Shown one piece after another: positions 16,924-25,626 of a stretch of DNA of 64,000 bases. Source of the DNA: Pikeienuella litoralis (lineage in GTDB: Bacteria > Pseudomonadota > Alphaproteobacteria > Rhodobacterales > Rhodobacteraceae); the NCBI RefSeq assembly GCF_037646705.1, contig NZ_JBBHER010000002.1, positions 310,001-374,000 of the forward strand. Direction: 5' to 3'. The notes under the pieces were generated by a model that was given only the letters and a program-made list of their open reading frames with translations, did not search any database and was not told the origin of the DNA. The translations under genes were made by a program, and so were the position numbers. Each line of letters begins with the position of its first letter. Positions within the stretch are counted from its first letter, which is position 1.

Positions 16924-18465
16924 ATGTCCGATTACAAGCGGTTGATCGAAGACCATGAGGCCCGCAAGGCGCGAATCCTTGAGATGGGCGGGTCCGAAAA
17001 GCTGAAGAAGCGCAAGGAAGCGGGTCTTCTCGACGCCCGCGAGCGGGTGGATCGCCTGTTCGACCCGGGCAGTTTCTCCGAGACGGGCATGTTCGCCACC
17101 TCGCACAGGCCCGAAGCGCGCGATCGCAGCCCGGCCGACGGCAAGGTCTGCGGCTTCGGCCGGATCGACGGGCGCCCCGCCGCGATCGTCTCCTGCGACA
17201 TCACCACGCTCGGCGCGTCCTCCAGCCTCAACAACGTCAAGAAGATGGGCCATATCCGTCGCACCGCGACGCAGAACGGCATGCCGATCATCTTCCTGAA
17301 CGAGACCTCCGGCGCCCGCATCCCAGACACGATGGGCGCGCAGGGAACCGGCTCGCTGGGGCAGGATCCGACCCAGTTCATCCGCGACCGGCGCACGCCT
17401 TACGTCGCCGCCTGCCTCGGCCCGAGCTTCGGCACCGGCACCTGGTACACGATGCTCTCCGACTTCGTGGTGATGCGGAAGGGCGCCTGCCTCGCCGTCT
17501 CCTCGCCGCGCGTCACCTCGATCGCGATTCGCGAGGCGGTGGACCCCGAGGAGCTCGGCGGCTGGAAGCTCCACACCGAGAAGACCGGCATCGTCGATTA
17601 CGCCGTCGACTCCGACGAGGAGGCGCTGGACCTCGTCAAGACCTTCCTCTCCTATCTTCCGAGCCACGCCGGCGAGCGCCCGCCCGAGACCGAAGCGCCC
17701 GATCCCGCGACGCTGCCGTCGCCGGACAAGATCCTCGATATCGTCCCGACGGAGCGCCAGAAGGTCTATGACGTCCGCAAGCTGATCAAGGCCGTCGCCG
17801 ATCCGGGCAGCGTCTTCGAGCTGAAGCCGAAATTCGGCCGCGTCGCCACGACGGCGCTGGCGCGGATGAACGGCAAGGTGGTCGGCTTCGTCGCCTCCAA
17901 CCCGCTCTTCAAGGCCGGCGCGCTCGACCCGGACGGCTGCGACAAGATCACCAGCTTCCTCGTGCTCTGCGACAGCTTCAACATTCCGATCGTGATCCTG
18001 ACCGACACGCCGGGCTTCCTGATCGGGATCGAAGGCGAGAAGCGCAAGGCGCCCGGCAAGATCATGAACTTCATGAGCGCGCTGCAGATGTGCACGGTGC
18101 CGAAGCTCTCCATCGTCACCCGCAAGTCCTACGGGCAGGCCTATCTCAACATGGGCGGTTCGCGAAACTCGGACGAGATGGCGGCCTGGTTCACCTCGGA
18201 TGTCGGCTTCATGGATCCGAATATCGGCGTCAACGTCGTTTACGGCGTCACCGCCGAGAGCGATCCGCAGAAATTCGAGGAGCTGAAGGCGGAGATCGGC
18301 CGCGAGACCTCGGCCTACGACCTCGCCGCGATCTATTCCGCGCAGTCGGTGCTGGACCCGAGAGAGACCCGGAGCTGGCTGCTCAGGATGCTTGAAGTCC
18401 ATTCGCGCGCAATGGAGAAAGGCCTCTCGCAACGCAAGCTCGCGAGCTGGCCGACGACGTTCTGA
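16924..18465 (+). CDS. Acyl-CoA carboxylase carboxyltransferase subunit, copy 2
   Basis: 513-aa carboxyltransferase of the same superfamily as the divergent copy at 15227 but clearly a different lineage. It begins MSDYKRLIEDHEARKARILE and has RVDRLFDPGSFSETG, the loop GGWKLHTEKTGIV, LTDTPGFLIGIEGEK and RKSYGQAYLNMGGSRNSDE. A GAAGGTGAAGG ribosome-binding site directly precedes the ATG. The gene is followed 33 bases later by the biotin-carrier gene and probably co-transcribed with it. Either the two copies form a mixed hexamer, or they share one biotin carboxylase and carrier to make two carboxylases of different substrate range. Confidence 0.88.
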   Translation: MSDYKRLIEDHEARKARILEMGGSEKLKKRKEAGLLDARERVDRLFDPGSFSETGMFATSHRPEARDRSPADGKVCGFGRIDGRPAAIVSCDITTLGASSSLNNVKKMGHIRRTATQNGMPIIFLNETSGARIPDTMGAQGTGSLGQDPTQFIRDRRTPYVAACLGPSFGTGTWYTMLSDFVVMRKGACLAVSSPRVTSIAIREAVDPEELGGWKLHTEKTGIVDYAVDSDEEALDLVKTFLSYLPSHAGERPPETEAPDPATLPSPDKILDIVPTERQKVYDVRKLIKAVADPGSVFELKPKFGRVATTALARMNGKVVGFVASNPLFKAGALDPDGCDKITSFLVLCDSFNIPIVILTDTPGFLIGIEGEKRKAPGKIMNFMSALQMCTVPKLSIVTRKSYGQAYLNMGGSRNSDEMAAWFTSDVGFMDPNIGVNVVYGVTAESDPQKFEELKAEIGRETSAYDLAAIYSAQSVLDPRETRSWLLRMLEVHSRAMEKGLSQRKLASWPTTF

Positions 18466-18498
18466 CCCTTAAACGCAATCTTGAATCGGGAGTGAAAC

Positions 18499-18720
18499 AT
18501 GGCGGAAATCAAGGTGGAATCGGAAATCACCGGCACGGTCTGGAAGATCGAAACCGGGATCGGCGACGAAGTGGCCGAGGACGATGTGATAATGATACTC
18601 GAGTCGATGAAGATGGAGATTCCAGTGCTCGCGCCGGAATCCGGGCGTATAAAGGCGTTCCACGTCGACGAGGGGGCGAACGTCAATGAAGGTCAAGTTG
18701 TCGCTACTCTGGAAACCTGA
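18499..18720 (+). CDS. Biotin carboxyl carrier protein (small, stand-alone)
   Basis: 73-aa protein consisting of just a biotinyl/lipoyl domain. The biotin-attachment motif is ESMKM (residues 35-39, modified lysine K38) in a hammerhead-fold sequence that ends GQVVATLET. It is half the size of AccB, with no thumb or Pro/Ala linker, as for carriers of dedicated acyl-CoA carboxylases and decarboxylases. Position after carboxyltransferase 2 and opposite the biotin carboxylase completes a four-polypeptide enzyme. Preceded by GGGAG. Confidence 0.9.
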   Translation: MAEIKVESEITGTVWKIETGIGDEVAEDDVIMILESMKMEIPVLAPESGRIKAFHVDEGANVNEGQVVATLET

Positions 18721-18792
18721 ATAAAAATTGATTAGTCCTCCATTCGCCTGACCGGACAGGGACCTTCCTGAACGGGAATTGGAAGGAATAGA

Positions 18793-19539
18793 ATGGCTCG
18801 GATGGATTCGCGAATGCCGAAGCTGCTTGGGGCGGCGCGCTCCGCGGCCGGAGACGGCGGCGGAGAGGCGCTCTCGCTTTCGGAGCAGATCGCCTTGAAA
18901 CTCGCGGAGTCGATCGTTCAGGACGAATACGAACCCGGAGACCGCATCCATGAGGTCGCGGTCTCCGAACGCTTTCAGGTCAGCCGCGGCCCGGTGCGCG
19001 AAGCGCTCCGCATCCTCGAAAAGAAGGGCCTGGTCAGCATCCAGCCCCGGCGCGGCGCGATCGTCACCAAGCTCACCATCGAGGAAGTCGAGGACGTGTT
19101 CGAGATCCGGGCGACGCTGCTCGGCCTCGCGGGGCGCCGCGCCGCGCTCAAGGGCGACAAGCGGCTGATCGCGGAGCTCCGCGAACAGCTCGGCGAACTG
19201 CAGGCGCTGCTCGAACTCGACGACAGCGAGGCCGTCGCCGCCGCCTATCTGGCCGAGGTGCAGGATCTCAATCTCAAGCTCTGCGCCGGAACCGGGAGCG
19301 AGCGGCTCGCCGAGATCATCTTTTCGCTGCTGTATCAGACGATGCGATACTCCCGGCTCGGCCTGTCGACGACCGAGCGGCGCGCGCAATCGATCCGGAA
19401 CTGGACCCGGCTCATCGAGCGTATCGAGGCGGGCGACGCCGACGGCGCCGAGAAGGCGACGCAGACCCTCGTCAACCGCTCCAAGGACATGGCCGTGAAG
19501 CTCCTGCGCAAGGAGGCGGAGTTGGGCGCGAGGGGCTGA
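18793..19539 (+). CDS. GntR-family transcriptional regulator (FCD subfamily)
   Basis: 248-aa DNA-binding regulator. Residues about 30-95 form the GntR winged helix (EPGDRIHEVAVSERFQVSRG-type start and SRGPVREALRILEKKGLV), followed by IQPRRGAIVTKLTIEEVEDV leading into an all-helical FCD ligand-binding domain (about 100-235). A strong ribosome-binding site, GGAAGGAA, precedes the ATG. It lies 70 bases after the carrier gene and converges with the acyl-CoA synthetase gene. It is the only local regulator of the catabolic region and the best candidate to bind the three AATGTTGACATT palindromes; the effector is probably the substrate acid or its CoA ester (inference). Confidence 0.9.
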   Translation: MARMDSRMPKLLGAARSAAGDGGGEALSLSEQIALKLAESIVQDEYEPGDRIHEVAVSERFQVSRGPVREALRILEKKGLVSIQPRRGAIVTKLTIEEVEDVFEIRATLLGLAGRRAALKGDKRLIAELREQLGELQALLELDDSEAVAAAYLAEVQDLNLKLCAGTGSERLAEIIFSLLYQTMRYSRLGLSTTERRAQSIRNWTRLIERIEAGDADGAEKATQTLVNRSKDMAVKLLRKEAELGARG

Positions 19540-19554
19540 TCGCGCCCGCCTCCC

Positions 19555-21786
19555 TCACGTCTTCTTCGCCGCCGCCGCCTCCCACCGCGCGAGCGCGCCG
19601 AGCGCCTTCGCCGCCTCCGGCAACTCGTCGAAGACCGGAATGCCCGCCGCGAGCGCCGTCAGCCGGTCGGTCCGCCGGCGCGCGTCGGTCGCCTCGGTCC
19701 CGTCCGAGCGCAGCGCCAGAACGATCCGCGGCGCGCCGGCGCCCTTGGCGCCGATCCGCGCCGCCTCCCGCACCAGCCCGCCGATCACGTCGACGCGCTG
19801 GTTGATGGACGTGGTGAAGACCGGCAGGTTGACGTGGAGGACGATCGCGTCCAGCGCCTCTTCGCCGATCAGGATGTCGAGGATCTCGCCCGCGACGGCG
19901 CCGTCGCGGTGGCGGAGCGTCCCCGCCGGCGTGTCCACCGGATTGGCGAGCCCGGTGCCCGGCGGCAGGCCGAGCGCCTCGAGCCGCGCCAGCGTCGGCG
20001 CGGAGAAGCGCGGCGTCTCCAGCCCCTCGCGCGCGAAGGCGTCCGCCGCCAGCACGCTCGATCCGCCGCCATTGCCGAAGAGCGCGACCCGGCGCGTCGG
20101 GCGCCGCCCGCCGGCGCCGCGCGCCTGCATGAGCAGAAGCGCGTTCAGGAACTCGTCCAGCGTGTCGACGACGACCGCGCCGGTCTGCCGTTCGATCCCG
20201 GCCCAGAGCCGCGCGTCCGCCGCCAGCGCGCCGGTATGGGAGGCGGCGGCCCGCCCGCCGGCCTCCGTCCGCCCGCCGACCAGCATCACCACCGGCTTCT
20301 CGCCGCCATGCTCCTTCAGGCGCTGGACGAAGCGGCGCCCGTCGCGCACATCCTCGAGGTAAAGCCCGATCACCTCGGTCTCGGGGTCGGTGAAATGATG
20401 CTCCAGAAGGTCGGCCGGCGTCAGGTCCACGCTGTTGCCGAGCGTGGTGACGGCGGAGAATTTCAGCCCCCGCGCGCCGCCCCGGAGGATCACATCCACC
20501 GCCAGCCCGCCCGATTGGGAGATCACCCCGACGCCGCCCGGCGTCGGATCGGCCCCGCCGACGAAGGTCAGCCCGCCGCGCGGCGAATGCACGCCGAGGC
20601 AGTTCGGCCCGATCAGCCGGAACCCGCCGGCCCGCGCCGTCTCCAGCAGGCGGCGCTCCTTGTCGGCGCCGTCCTCGCTTTCGCCGAAGCCGGAGGACAT
20701 GACCTGCACGAAGCGCGCCTTGCCCGGCGCGGCGCCGAGCGCCTCCAGCGCCGCGTCGGCGCCGATGGCGACATAGGCGAAATCGACCGGCTGATCGAGC
20801 GCGGCCAGCGACGGCGCGGTCTTCAGCCCCTGGACCTCCGCCGCCTTCGGATGAATCGGCGTGACGCTCCCCTTGTAGCCGAAGGCGAGGCTGTGGCTGA
20901 TCACCTCGTTGCCGAAGCCGCCGCCCGATGAGGACGCGCCGAGAATGGCGATGCTTTCGGGCCGGAAGAGCGGGCGGAACGCGGCCCGCGTCGCCTCCCG
21001 GTCCAGCGCCGGCGCGGGCTCCGTCGCCGCCGCCGCCTCCGCCGTCAACAGGATGCGCGCGTCGGCGGCGACCACGCCCGAAGGGCCGGCGATCAGCGGG
21101 TTGACGTCGATCTCCGCCGCCTCCCCGTCGAGCGCCATCATCACGCCCTGCGGCCCGCCGAAGGCGACCAGCGCCGCGACCAGCGCCTCCATGTCGACGC
21201 CCGCGCGCCCGCGCGCGCCGGTCAGGATCGGCGCCGCCTTCAGCTCCGCCAGCATGGCGCGCGCCTCCGTCTCGTCGATCGGGCAGGCGCGGAAGGCGAC
21301 ATCCTCGAAGATCTCGACGAAGACGCCGCCGAGCCCGACCATGACGCAGGGGCCGAAGCGCGGATCGGCGACGCCGCCGAGAACGAGCTCGACGCCCGGC
21401 GCGGCCTGCTCCTCGACGAGGAACCCGTCCGCCTCGACCCCGGCCTTCGCCGCGGCGGCCTCGATCGCCGAGAGCGCCCCGGCGACCTCGGCCGCGTCCT
21501 TGAGATTCAGCCTGACGCCGCCGAAATCGCTCTTGTGCGCCCCCTCGCGCGTCAGGATCTTCGCGACCAGCGGCGGCGTCAGCCCGGCGAGCGCCGCGGC
21601 GGTCGCGTCCTCGGGGCGCGCCAGCCGCACGCCGCGCGGCGTCCCGACGCCATAGGCCGAGAGCGCCGCCTTCGCCGCCATCTCCGAAAGCGCCTTCGCG
21701 CCCGTCCGCCGCGCGGCCTCCGCCGCTTCGCGCGCCGGTCGGCGCCAGTCCGCGCCGCTCAAGTCCTGGTTCATCTGAATCGCCAT
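19555..21786 (-). CDS. NDP-forming acyl-CoA synthetase (COG1042 type)
   Basis: 743-aa single-chain acid-CoA ligase of the acetyl-CoA synthetase (ADP-forming) family. The ATP-grasp part is N-terminal (about residues 20-235, with KSDFGGVRLNLKDA and VGLGGVFVEIFEDV). The CoA-binding domain follows (RPESIAILGASSSGGGFGNE, about 260-390), then the SucD-like domain with SQSGGLAVD and the likely phospho-histidine in ASHTGALA. This order is a permutation of the commoner CoA-binding-first arrangement. Sphingobium FerA (feruloyl-CoA synthetase) belongs to this family, so an aryl or branched acid is as possible as acetate. The start overlaps the crotonase gene by 16 bases. Confidence 0.87.
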   Translation of the reverse strand: MAIQMNQDLSGADWRRPAREAAEAARRTGAKALSEMAAKAALSAYGVGTPRGVRLARPEDATAAALAGLTPPLVAKILTREGAHKSDFGGVRLNLKDAAEVAGALSAIEAAAAKAGVEADGFLVEEQAAPGVELVLGGVADPRFGPCVMVGLGGVFVEIFEDVAFRACPIDETEARAMLAELKAAPILTGARGRAGVDMEALVAALVAFGGPQGVMMALDGEAAEIDVNPLIAGPSGVVAADARILLTAEAAAATEPAPALDREATRAAFRPLFRPESIAILGASSSGGGFGNEVISHSLAFGYKGSVTPIHPKAAEVQGLKTAPSLAALDQPVDFAYVAIGADAALEALGAAPGKARFVQVMSSGFGESEDGADKERRLLETARAGGFRLIGPNCLGVHSPRGGLTFVGGADPTPGGVGVISQSGGLAVDVILRGGARGLKFSAVTTLGNSVDLTPADLLEHHFTDPETEVIGLYLEDVRDGRRFVQRLKEHGGEKPVVMLVGGRTEAGGRAAASHTGALAADARLWAGIERQTGAVVVDTLDEFLNALLLMQARGAGGRRPTRRVALFGNGGGSSVLAADAFAREGLETPRFSAPTLARLEALGLPPGTGLANPVDTPAGTLRHRDGAVAGEILDILIGEEALDAIVLHVNLPVFTTSINQRVDVIGGLVREAARIGAKGAGAPRIVLALRSDGTEATDARRRTDRLTALAAGIPVFDELPEAAKALGALARWEAAAAKKT

Positions 21787-22559
21787 TCCGGTTTACGTTT
21801 CTCGTTGAATGCGTCGACGCCTTCGCGCCGATCCTCGCTGGCCGAAAGCCGCTGATGGATCGACACTTCGAGCGCGAGCCCGGTTTCAAGCCCGGTCTCG
21901 ACGCCCCGGTCCATCGCGCGTTTCGCGCCCTGGATGGAGAGCGGGGCGTTGCGCGCGATCCGCGAAGCGGCCGCCAGCGCCTCGTCCACCACCTCGGCGG
22001 CCGGCGAGACGCGGTTCACGAGGCCCCATTCCAGCGCCTCCGCCGCGCCGAACCGCCCCCCGCTCAGCACCAGTTCGCGCGCGCGCCGCAGCCCGACCGC
22101 GCGCGGCAGAAGCTGCGTGCCCCCCGCGCCGGGCATGATGCCGAGCGTGATCTCGGGCAGGCCGAAGGACGCGTCCTCGGCCGCGTAGATGAAATCGCAG
22201 GCGAGCGCGAGCTCGCATCCGCCGCCGAGCGCATGGCCCCGCACCGCCGCGATCACCGGCCAGGGAAAGCGCCAGAGCGTCTCGAACGCGTCGCGAAAGA
22301 GCGCGTGCTGGCGCCGCCAGACATCGTCGCTCATGCCGCGGCGCTCCTTGAGATCCGCGCCGACGCTGAAGGCCCGCTCGCCCGCGCCGGTCAGCACCAC
22401 GCAGCGGACGTCGTCGCGCCGCCGCAGCTCATGGCCGAACAGCGCCAGCATGTCCTCCGCCGCCTTCGTGTCGAAGGCGTTCATCGCCTCCGGCCGGTCG
22501 AACGTGACCAGAACCACGCCGGCGCCCCGGCTCTCCCACCTGAAGCGGCCCGCGCTCAT
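21771..22559 (-). CDS. Enoyl-CoA hydratase/isomerase (crotonase) family protein
   Basis: 262-aa crotonase. The oxyanion-hole segments FSVGADLKERRGMSDD and GHALGGGCELALACD are intact, and the catalytic acid region FGLPEITLGIMPGAGGTQ carries the expected glutamate. The GADLKER-x-MS run and the C-terminal GVDAFNEKRKPEWR resemble methylglutaconyl-CoA hydratases (AUH/LiuC), which would fit a nearby acyl-CoA carboxylase, but this is suggestive only. A feruloyl-CoA hydratase/lyase role is the other option given the adjacent NDP-forming synthetase. Overlaps the TRAP permease gene by four bases and the synthetase gene by 16: one operon. Confidence 0.87.
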   Translation of the reverse strand: MSAGRFRWESRGAGVVLVTFDRPEAMNAFDTKAAEDMLALFGHELRRRDDVRCVVLTGAGERAFSVGADLKERRGMSDDVWRRQHALFRDAFETLWRFPWPVIAAVRGHALGGGCELALACDFIYAAEDASFGLPEITLGIMPGAGGTQLLPRAVGLRRARELVLSGGRFGAAEALEWGLVNRVSPAAEVVDEALAAASRIARNAPLSIQGAKRAMDRGVETGLETGLALEVSIHQRLSASEDRREGVDAFNEKRKPEWRFR

Positions 22560-23821
22560 AGCAGCGAGGGCAGCCAGGTGGAGAGCGCGGGAATGAAGAT
22601 CATCAGAACTCCGTAGAGGATGCCGACGATGAGGAAGAGCGGCAGCTCCTTGAACGCCTTGTCCGCCGAAAGGTTGATCACCCCCGCCGCCGTGTAGAGC
22701 CCGACGCAGACCGGCGGCGTCAGCAGGCCGAGCCCGGCGAAGGCGGTGAAGACGATGTAGAGATGCTCCAGCGGCACGCCGAGCGTGGTCGCCACCGCCA
22801 TGAAGATCGGCACCGTGAGATAGAAGTTCGGGATGATCTCGATGAAGGTGCCGAGGATCAGGACGATGACGCCGACGATCAGCAGGAAGGTGATCCCGTT
22901 CGCGCCGAAATTCACGAAATAATCGGTCATGTGCTGCGGCGCCTGGGTGTAGGTCAGCACGATCGACAGGAAGGTGGCGGTCGCGATGATCGAGAAGATC
23001 ACCGACGTGGTCACCGCCGTGGCGCGGAGCGCGCTCCAGATCGCGGCGAACGTCAGCTCCCGATGGATGGCGAAGCCGACGAAGATCGCCCAGACCGAGG
23101 CGACGGCGGCGGATTCGGAGGGCGTCAGCAATCCGCCATAGATGCCGCCGAGAATGATGAAGGGCGTCATCAGGCCGGGGATCGCCGCGACGAAGGCCCG
23201 CCAGCGCCCCGCGCCCGAAACCCGCGCCTCCCGCGTCATGTGGCGGCAGCGCCAGAGCACGAGGAAGATGAGCACGAACATCAGCACGAAGCCGGGCAGC
23301 ACCCCCGCCGCGAACGCGTGAGAGACCGGAACCCCGGTGAGCGCCGAATAGATGATCGCCGCGTTCGAGGGCGGAATCAGCGCCTCCAGCAGCCCCGCCG
23401 CCGCCGCGAGCGTGACGGTGAACGGGCGCGAATACCCCTTCTTGATCATCTCCGGCATCATGATCGTGCCGACCGCGGTGATCGCCGCCAGGATCGAGCC
23501 GCAGAAGGCGGCGAAGAAGCCCATCGTCATCACCATCGCGATGCCGAGCCCGCCGGGCCAGTGCCCGACCAGCGCCAGCGCGAGGTCGACCAGCCGGCGG
23601 GCGACGCCGGCGCGCAGCATGATGAGCCCGGTGAAGATGAACAGCGGGATCGCCAGCAGCACATGTTTGGTGACGGCGCCGAAGGAGATCTGGATCAGCG
23701 TCGACCAGGGGAGGTTCAGCCCGGCGATGGCGACCAGCGACGAGCCGACGCCGAAGACCAGAAAGATCGGAACCGCGAGGAAAAGAAGAAGAAGCGACGA
23801 GCCGATTGCGATTGCGACCAT
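22556..23821 (-). CDS. dctM: TRAP transporter large permease DctM (system 1)
   Basis: 421-aa inner-membrane protein with about twelve hydrophobic spans, the sodium-coupled transport subunit of a TRAP system. DctM-family sequence includes MLRAGVARRLVDLALALVGH, AFCGSILAAITAVGTIMMPE and LIPPSNAAIIYSALTGVPVS. It lies 10 bases after the small permease and ends inside the start of the crotonase gene, linking uptake directly to CoA metabolism of the imported acid. Confidence 0.95.
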   Translation of the reverse strand: MVAIAIGSSLLLLFLAVPIFLVFGVGSSLVAIAGLNLPWSTLIQISFGAVTKHVLLAIPLFIFTGLIMLRAGVARRLVDLALALVGHWPGGLGIAMVMTMGFFAAFCGSILAAITAVGTIMMPEMIKKGYSRPFTVTLAAAAGLLEALIPPSNAAIIYSALTGVPVSHAFAAGVLPGFVLMFVLIFLVLWRCRHMTREARVSGAGRWRAFVAAIPGLMTPFIILGGIYGGLLTPSESAAVASVWAIFVGFAIHRELTFAAIWSALRATAVTTSVIFSIIATATFLSIVLTYTQAPQHMTDYFVNFGANGITFLLIVGVIVLILGTFIEIIPNFYLTVPIFMAVATTLGVPLEHLYIVFTAFAGLGLLTPPVCVGLYTAAGVINLSADKAFKELPLFLIVGILYGVLMIFIPALSTWLPSLL

Positions 23822-23831
23822 CAGCGCGCCC

Positions 23832-24374
23832 TCACTCTGTGACCGCGTGGACGCCCGCCAGGGCCGCCCCGCCGGGTTCGTCGTAGCCGGTCACTGCGCG
23901 CAGCAGGTTCTCGACCGCGAAGCTGATCAGGATCGTGAAGCCGACCGGAAACGAGAGGTAGATGTACCAGATCGGGAATTCCCACTCCATTTCGGTCACC
24001 TGCCCGATCATGCGAAACAGGCTGGTGGCGTCCCACCCCGCGACGACGAAGGTCGCGCCGGCCGCGATCGCGATCAGCGAGATCACCGCCTTGAGCGCGC
24101 GCCGGCCGCCGGAGCCGAGCTTGTCGGGCAGGAAATCCACCGAGATATGCGCGCCGCCGCGCATCAGCACCCCGGCCAGCGGAAACACGAGCCAGGGCAT
24201 CAGGATCGGCGGCAGTTCGACGACGAATCCGAAGCCGGTTCCGGTGATGTAGCGCGTCACCGCGCCGCCGAACACGATCAACACCATCAGCGCGACGAGC
24301 AGCGCGCCGACGGCGATGGCGAGGCGTTCGAGCACCGTGTTGAAGCGGATCAGGCGCGAGAGGAGGAGGGTCAT
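23832..24374 (-). CDS. dctQ: TRAP transporter small permease DctQ (system 1)
   Basis: 180-aa protein with four membrane segments typical of DctQ, which pairs with DctM and the periplasmic binding protein. The family pattern of hydrophobic helices separated by short loops (LPPILMPWLVFPLAGVLMRGGAH in the second helix region, then FLPDKL) is present. Between dctP (71-base gap) and dctM (10-base gap) in the usual P-Q-M order. Confidence 0.92.
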   Translation of the reverse strand: MTLLLSRLIRFNTVLERLAIAVGALLVALMVLIVFGGAVTRYITGTGFGFVVELPPILMPWLVFPLAGVLMRGGAHISVDFLPDKLGSGGRRALKAVISLIAIAAGATFVVAGWDATSLFRMIGQVTEMEWEFPIWYIYLSFPVGFTILISFAVENLLRAVTGYDEPGGAALAGVHAVTE

Positions 24375-24445
24375 TCAGGACTCCAGGTCGGTGCGGAGCG
24401 CAGTCCCGCCCGGCGCGCGGCCGGGCGGGATCGGTCGGCCTTTGC

Positions 24446-25483
24446 TCAGTCCTTCGCGGCGTCTTTCGCGACGAAGGCTTTCGCCGCCGCGATCACGTCC
24501 GCGTCGACGAAGTCGCCAAGCTCGGGGATCACCTTCCCTTCGTCGATCTCGGTGAAGGCCGCGAGCTGCTCGTCCGTGAGCGTGTCGACCTGGCCGCCGC
24601 GCGCCTCGAACTCCTCGAGGACTTGGGTCGAGAACTCCATGATCGACTTTGTCGATTCGGCGGAGATTTCGGCGCCGACCTCCTGAAGGATCTGCTTCAC
24701 GTCGTCGGGAAGCTGGTCATACCAGGTCTGATTCGCCAGGGTGAACGCGTCGGCGTGGAAGAGGAACGGCAGCTGCCCGTATTTCAGATACTCCCACCAG
24801 CTATAGGCCTTGATCGCCGAAGGCACGGTGTTCAGCGTGTCGATCATGCCGTTCTGCAGCGCGGTGTAGACCTCCCGCGTCGGCATCGAGACCGCGTCCG
24901 CGCCGAGGGCGCTCCAGCGCGGCCGTTCGATCCCGGCGAGATAGCGCGCCTTCAGGTCCTTGAACGCCTCCGGCGTGGTCAGCGGGCGCGCGGCCGAGAA
25001 GGTCATGTAGGGGCCGGTCGGGTTGTAGCCGATGAGCTGGGTCCGGGTCCGCTTGAGAAGGCCGGTCCAGATCTTGTTGCCGGTCTCGTCGTCATTGAAG
25101 AAGCGCCGAAGCTGTTCAAAGCTCTTGAACGTTCCCGGCAGCGCCTCGACATTGTAGTTCTTGTCGACCGGCGGAAAGCTGACCACGCCGACGACGCCGC
25201 CAAGCTCCACCGCGCCCGAGGAGAGCGCGCCCATGATTTCGCGGATGCCGAAAAGCTGGCCGGACGGAAAGGTGTCGATCCGGATCTTGCCCGCGCCGCG
25301 CTCGTTCACGCGCTTCGCGAACTCCTCGGCGAAGATCGCGCTCTGATGCGCCGGCGCCCAGTGATAGCTGAGCCGCGCCACGATCTCCTCTGCGCTGGCG
25401 GGTTGCGTCGCGCCGAATGTCGCCGCGGCGAGCGCCGCCGCGCCTGCGGCGACGGCGGAAAGGCGGCTGAAGTGTTGAAACAT
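24446..25483 (-). CDS. dctP: TRAP transporter substrate-binding protein DctP (system 1)
   Basis: 345-aa periplasmic receptor. A signal peptide (about residues 1-31, ending QPASA-EE) is followed by the DctP fold: WAPAHQSAIFAEEFAKRV, FPSGQLFGIREIMGALSSG and the DLKARYLAG segment that corresponds to the carboxylate-binding arginine region. CGGAGG precedes the ATG. First gene of the minus operon dctPQM - crotonase - acyl-CoA synthetase; the promoter region is shared with the divergent SDR gene and contains operator site 2. The ligand is unknown, most likely an organic acid. Confidence 0.93.
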   Translation of the reverse strand: MFQHFSRLSAVAAGAAALAAATFGATQPASAEEIVARLSYHWAPAHQSAIFAEEFAKRVNERGAGKIRIDTFPSGQLFGIREIMGALSSGAVELGGVVGVVSFPPVDKNYNVEALPGTFKSFEQLRRFFNDDETGNKIWTGLLKRTRTQLIGYNPTGPYMTFSAARPLTTPEAFKDLKARYLAGIERPRWSALGADAVSMPTREVYTALQNGMIDTLNTVPSAIKAYSWWEYLKYGQLPFLFHADAFTLANQTWYDQLPDDVKQILQEVGAEISAESTKSIMEFSTQVLEEFEARGGQVDTLTDEQLAAFTEIDEGKVIPELGDFVDADVIAAAKAFVAKDAAKD

Positions 25484-25556
25484 GCGATTTCCTCCGTATC
25501 GCGATCTGCGCGGGCGGCGATCTCTGATGAATCGTTTCGACCGGCGTTATGGCTGT

Positions 25557-25570
25557 GAATGTTGACATTC
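25557..25570 (+). promoter_or_regulatory. Operator/promoter palindrome, site 2
   Basis: GAATGTTGACATTC is a perfect inverted repeat (GAATGT-TG-ACATTC), the best copy of the three. TTGACA at 25562-25567 points toward the SDR gene, whose ATG (25627) is 59 bases after the hexamer, exactly the geometry at site 1. It lies 74 bases upstream of the divergent dctP start, so one bound dimer could control both directions. Regulation by the GntR/FCD protein is inferred. Confidence 0.72.
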
Positions 25571-25626
25571 TGGATTCACTCGCGTCAACCTTCTTGTCGC
25601 GTCTGCAGGAAAAAAGGGAACGGTCC

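Noticed and set aside
25549..25626. Upstream ATG giving a longer YdfG-like protein
   Set aside because: It would place the operator and -35 element inside the coding region, adds 26 residues absent from the family, and has no Shine-Dalgarno; ATG 25627 has one.
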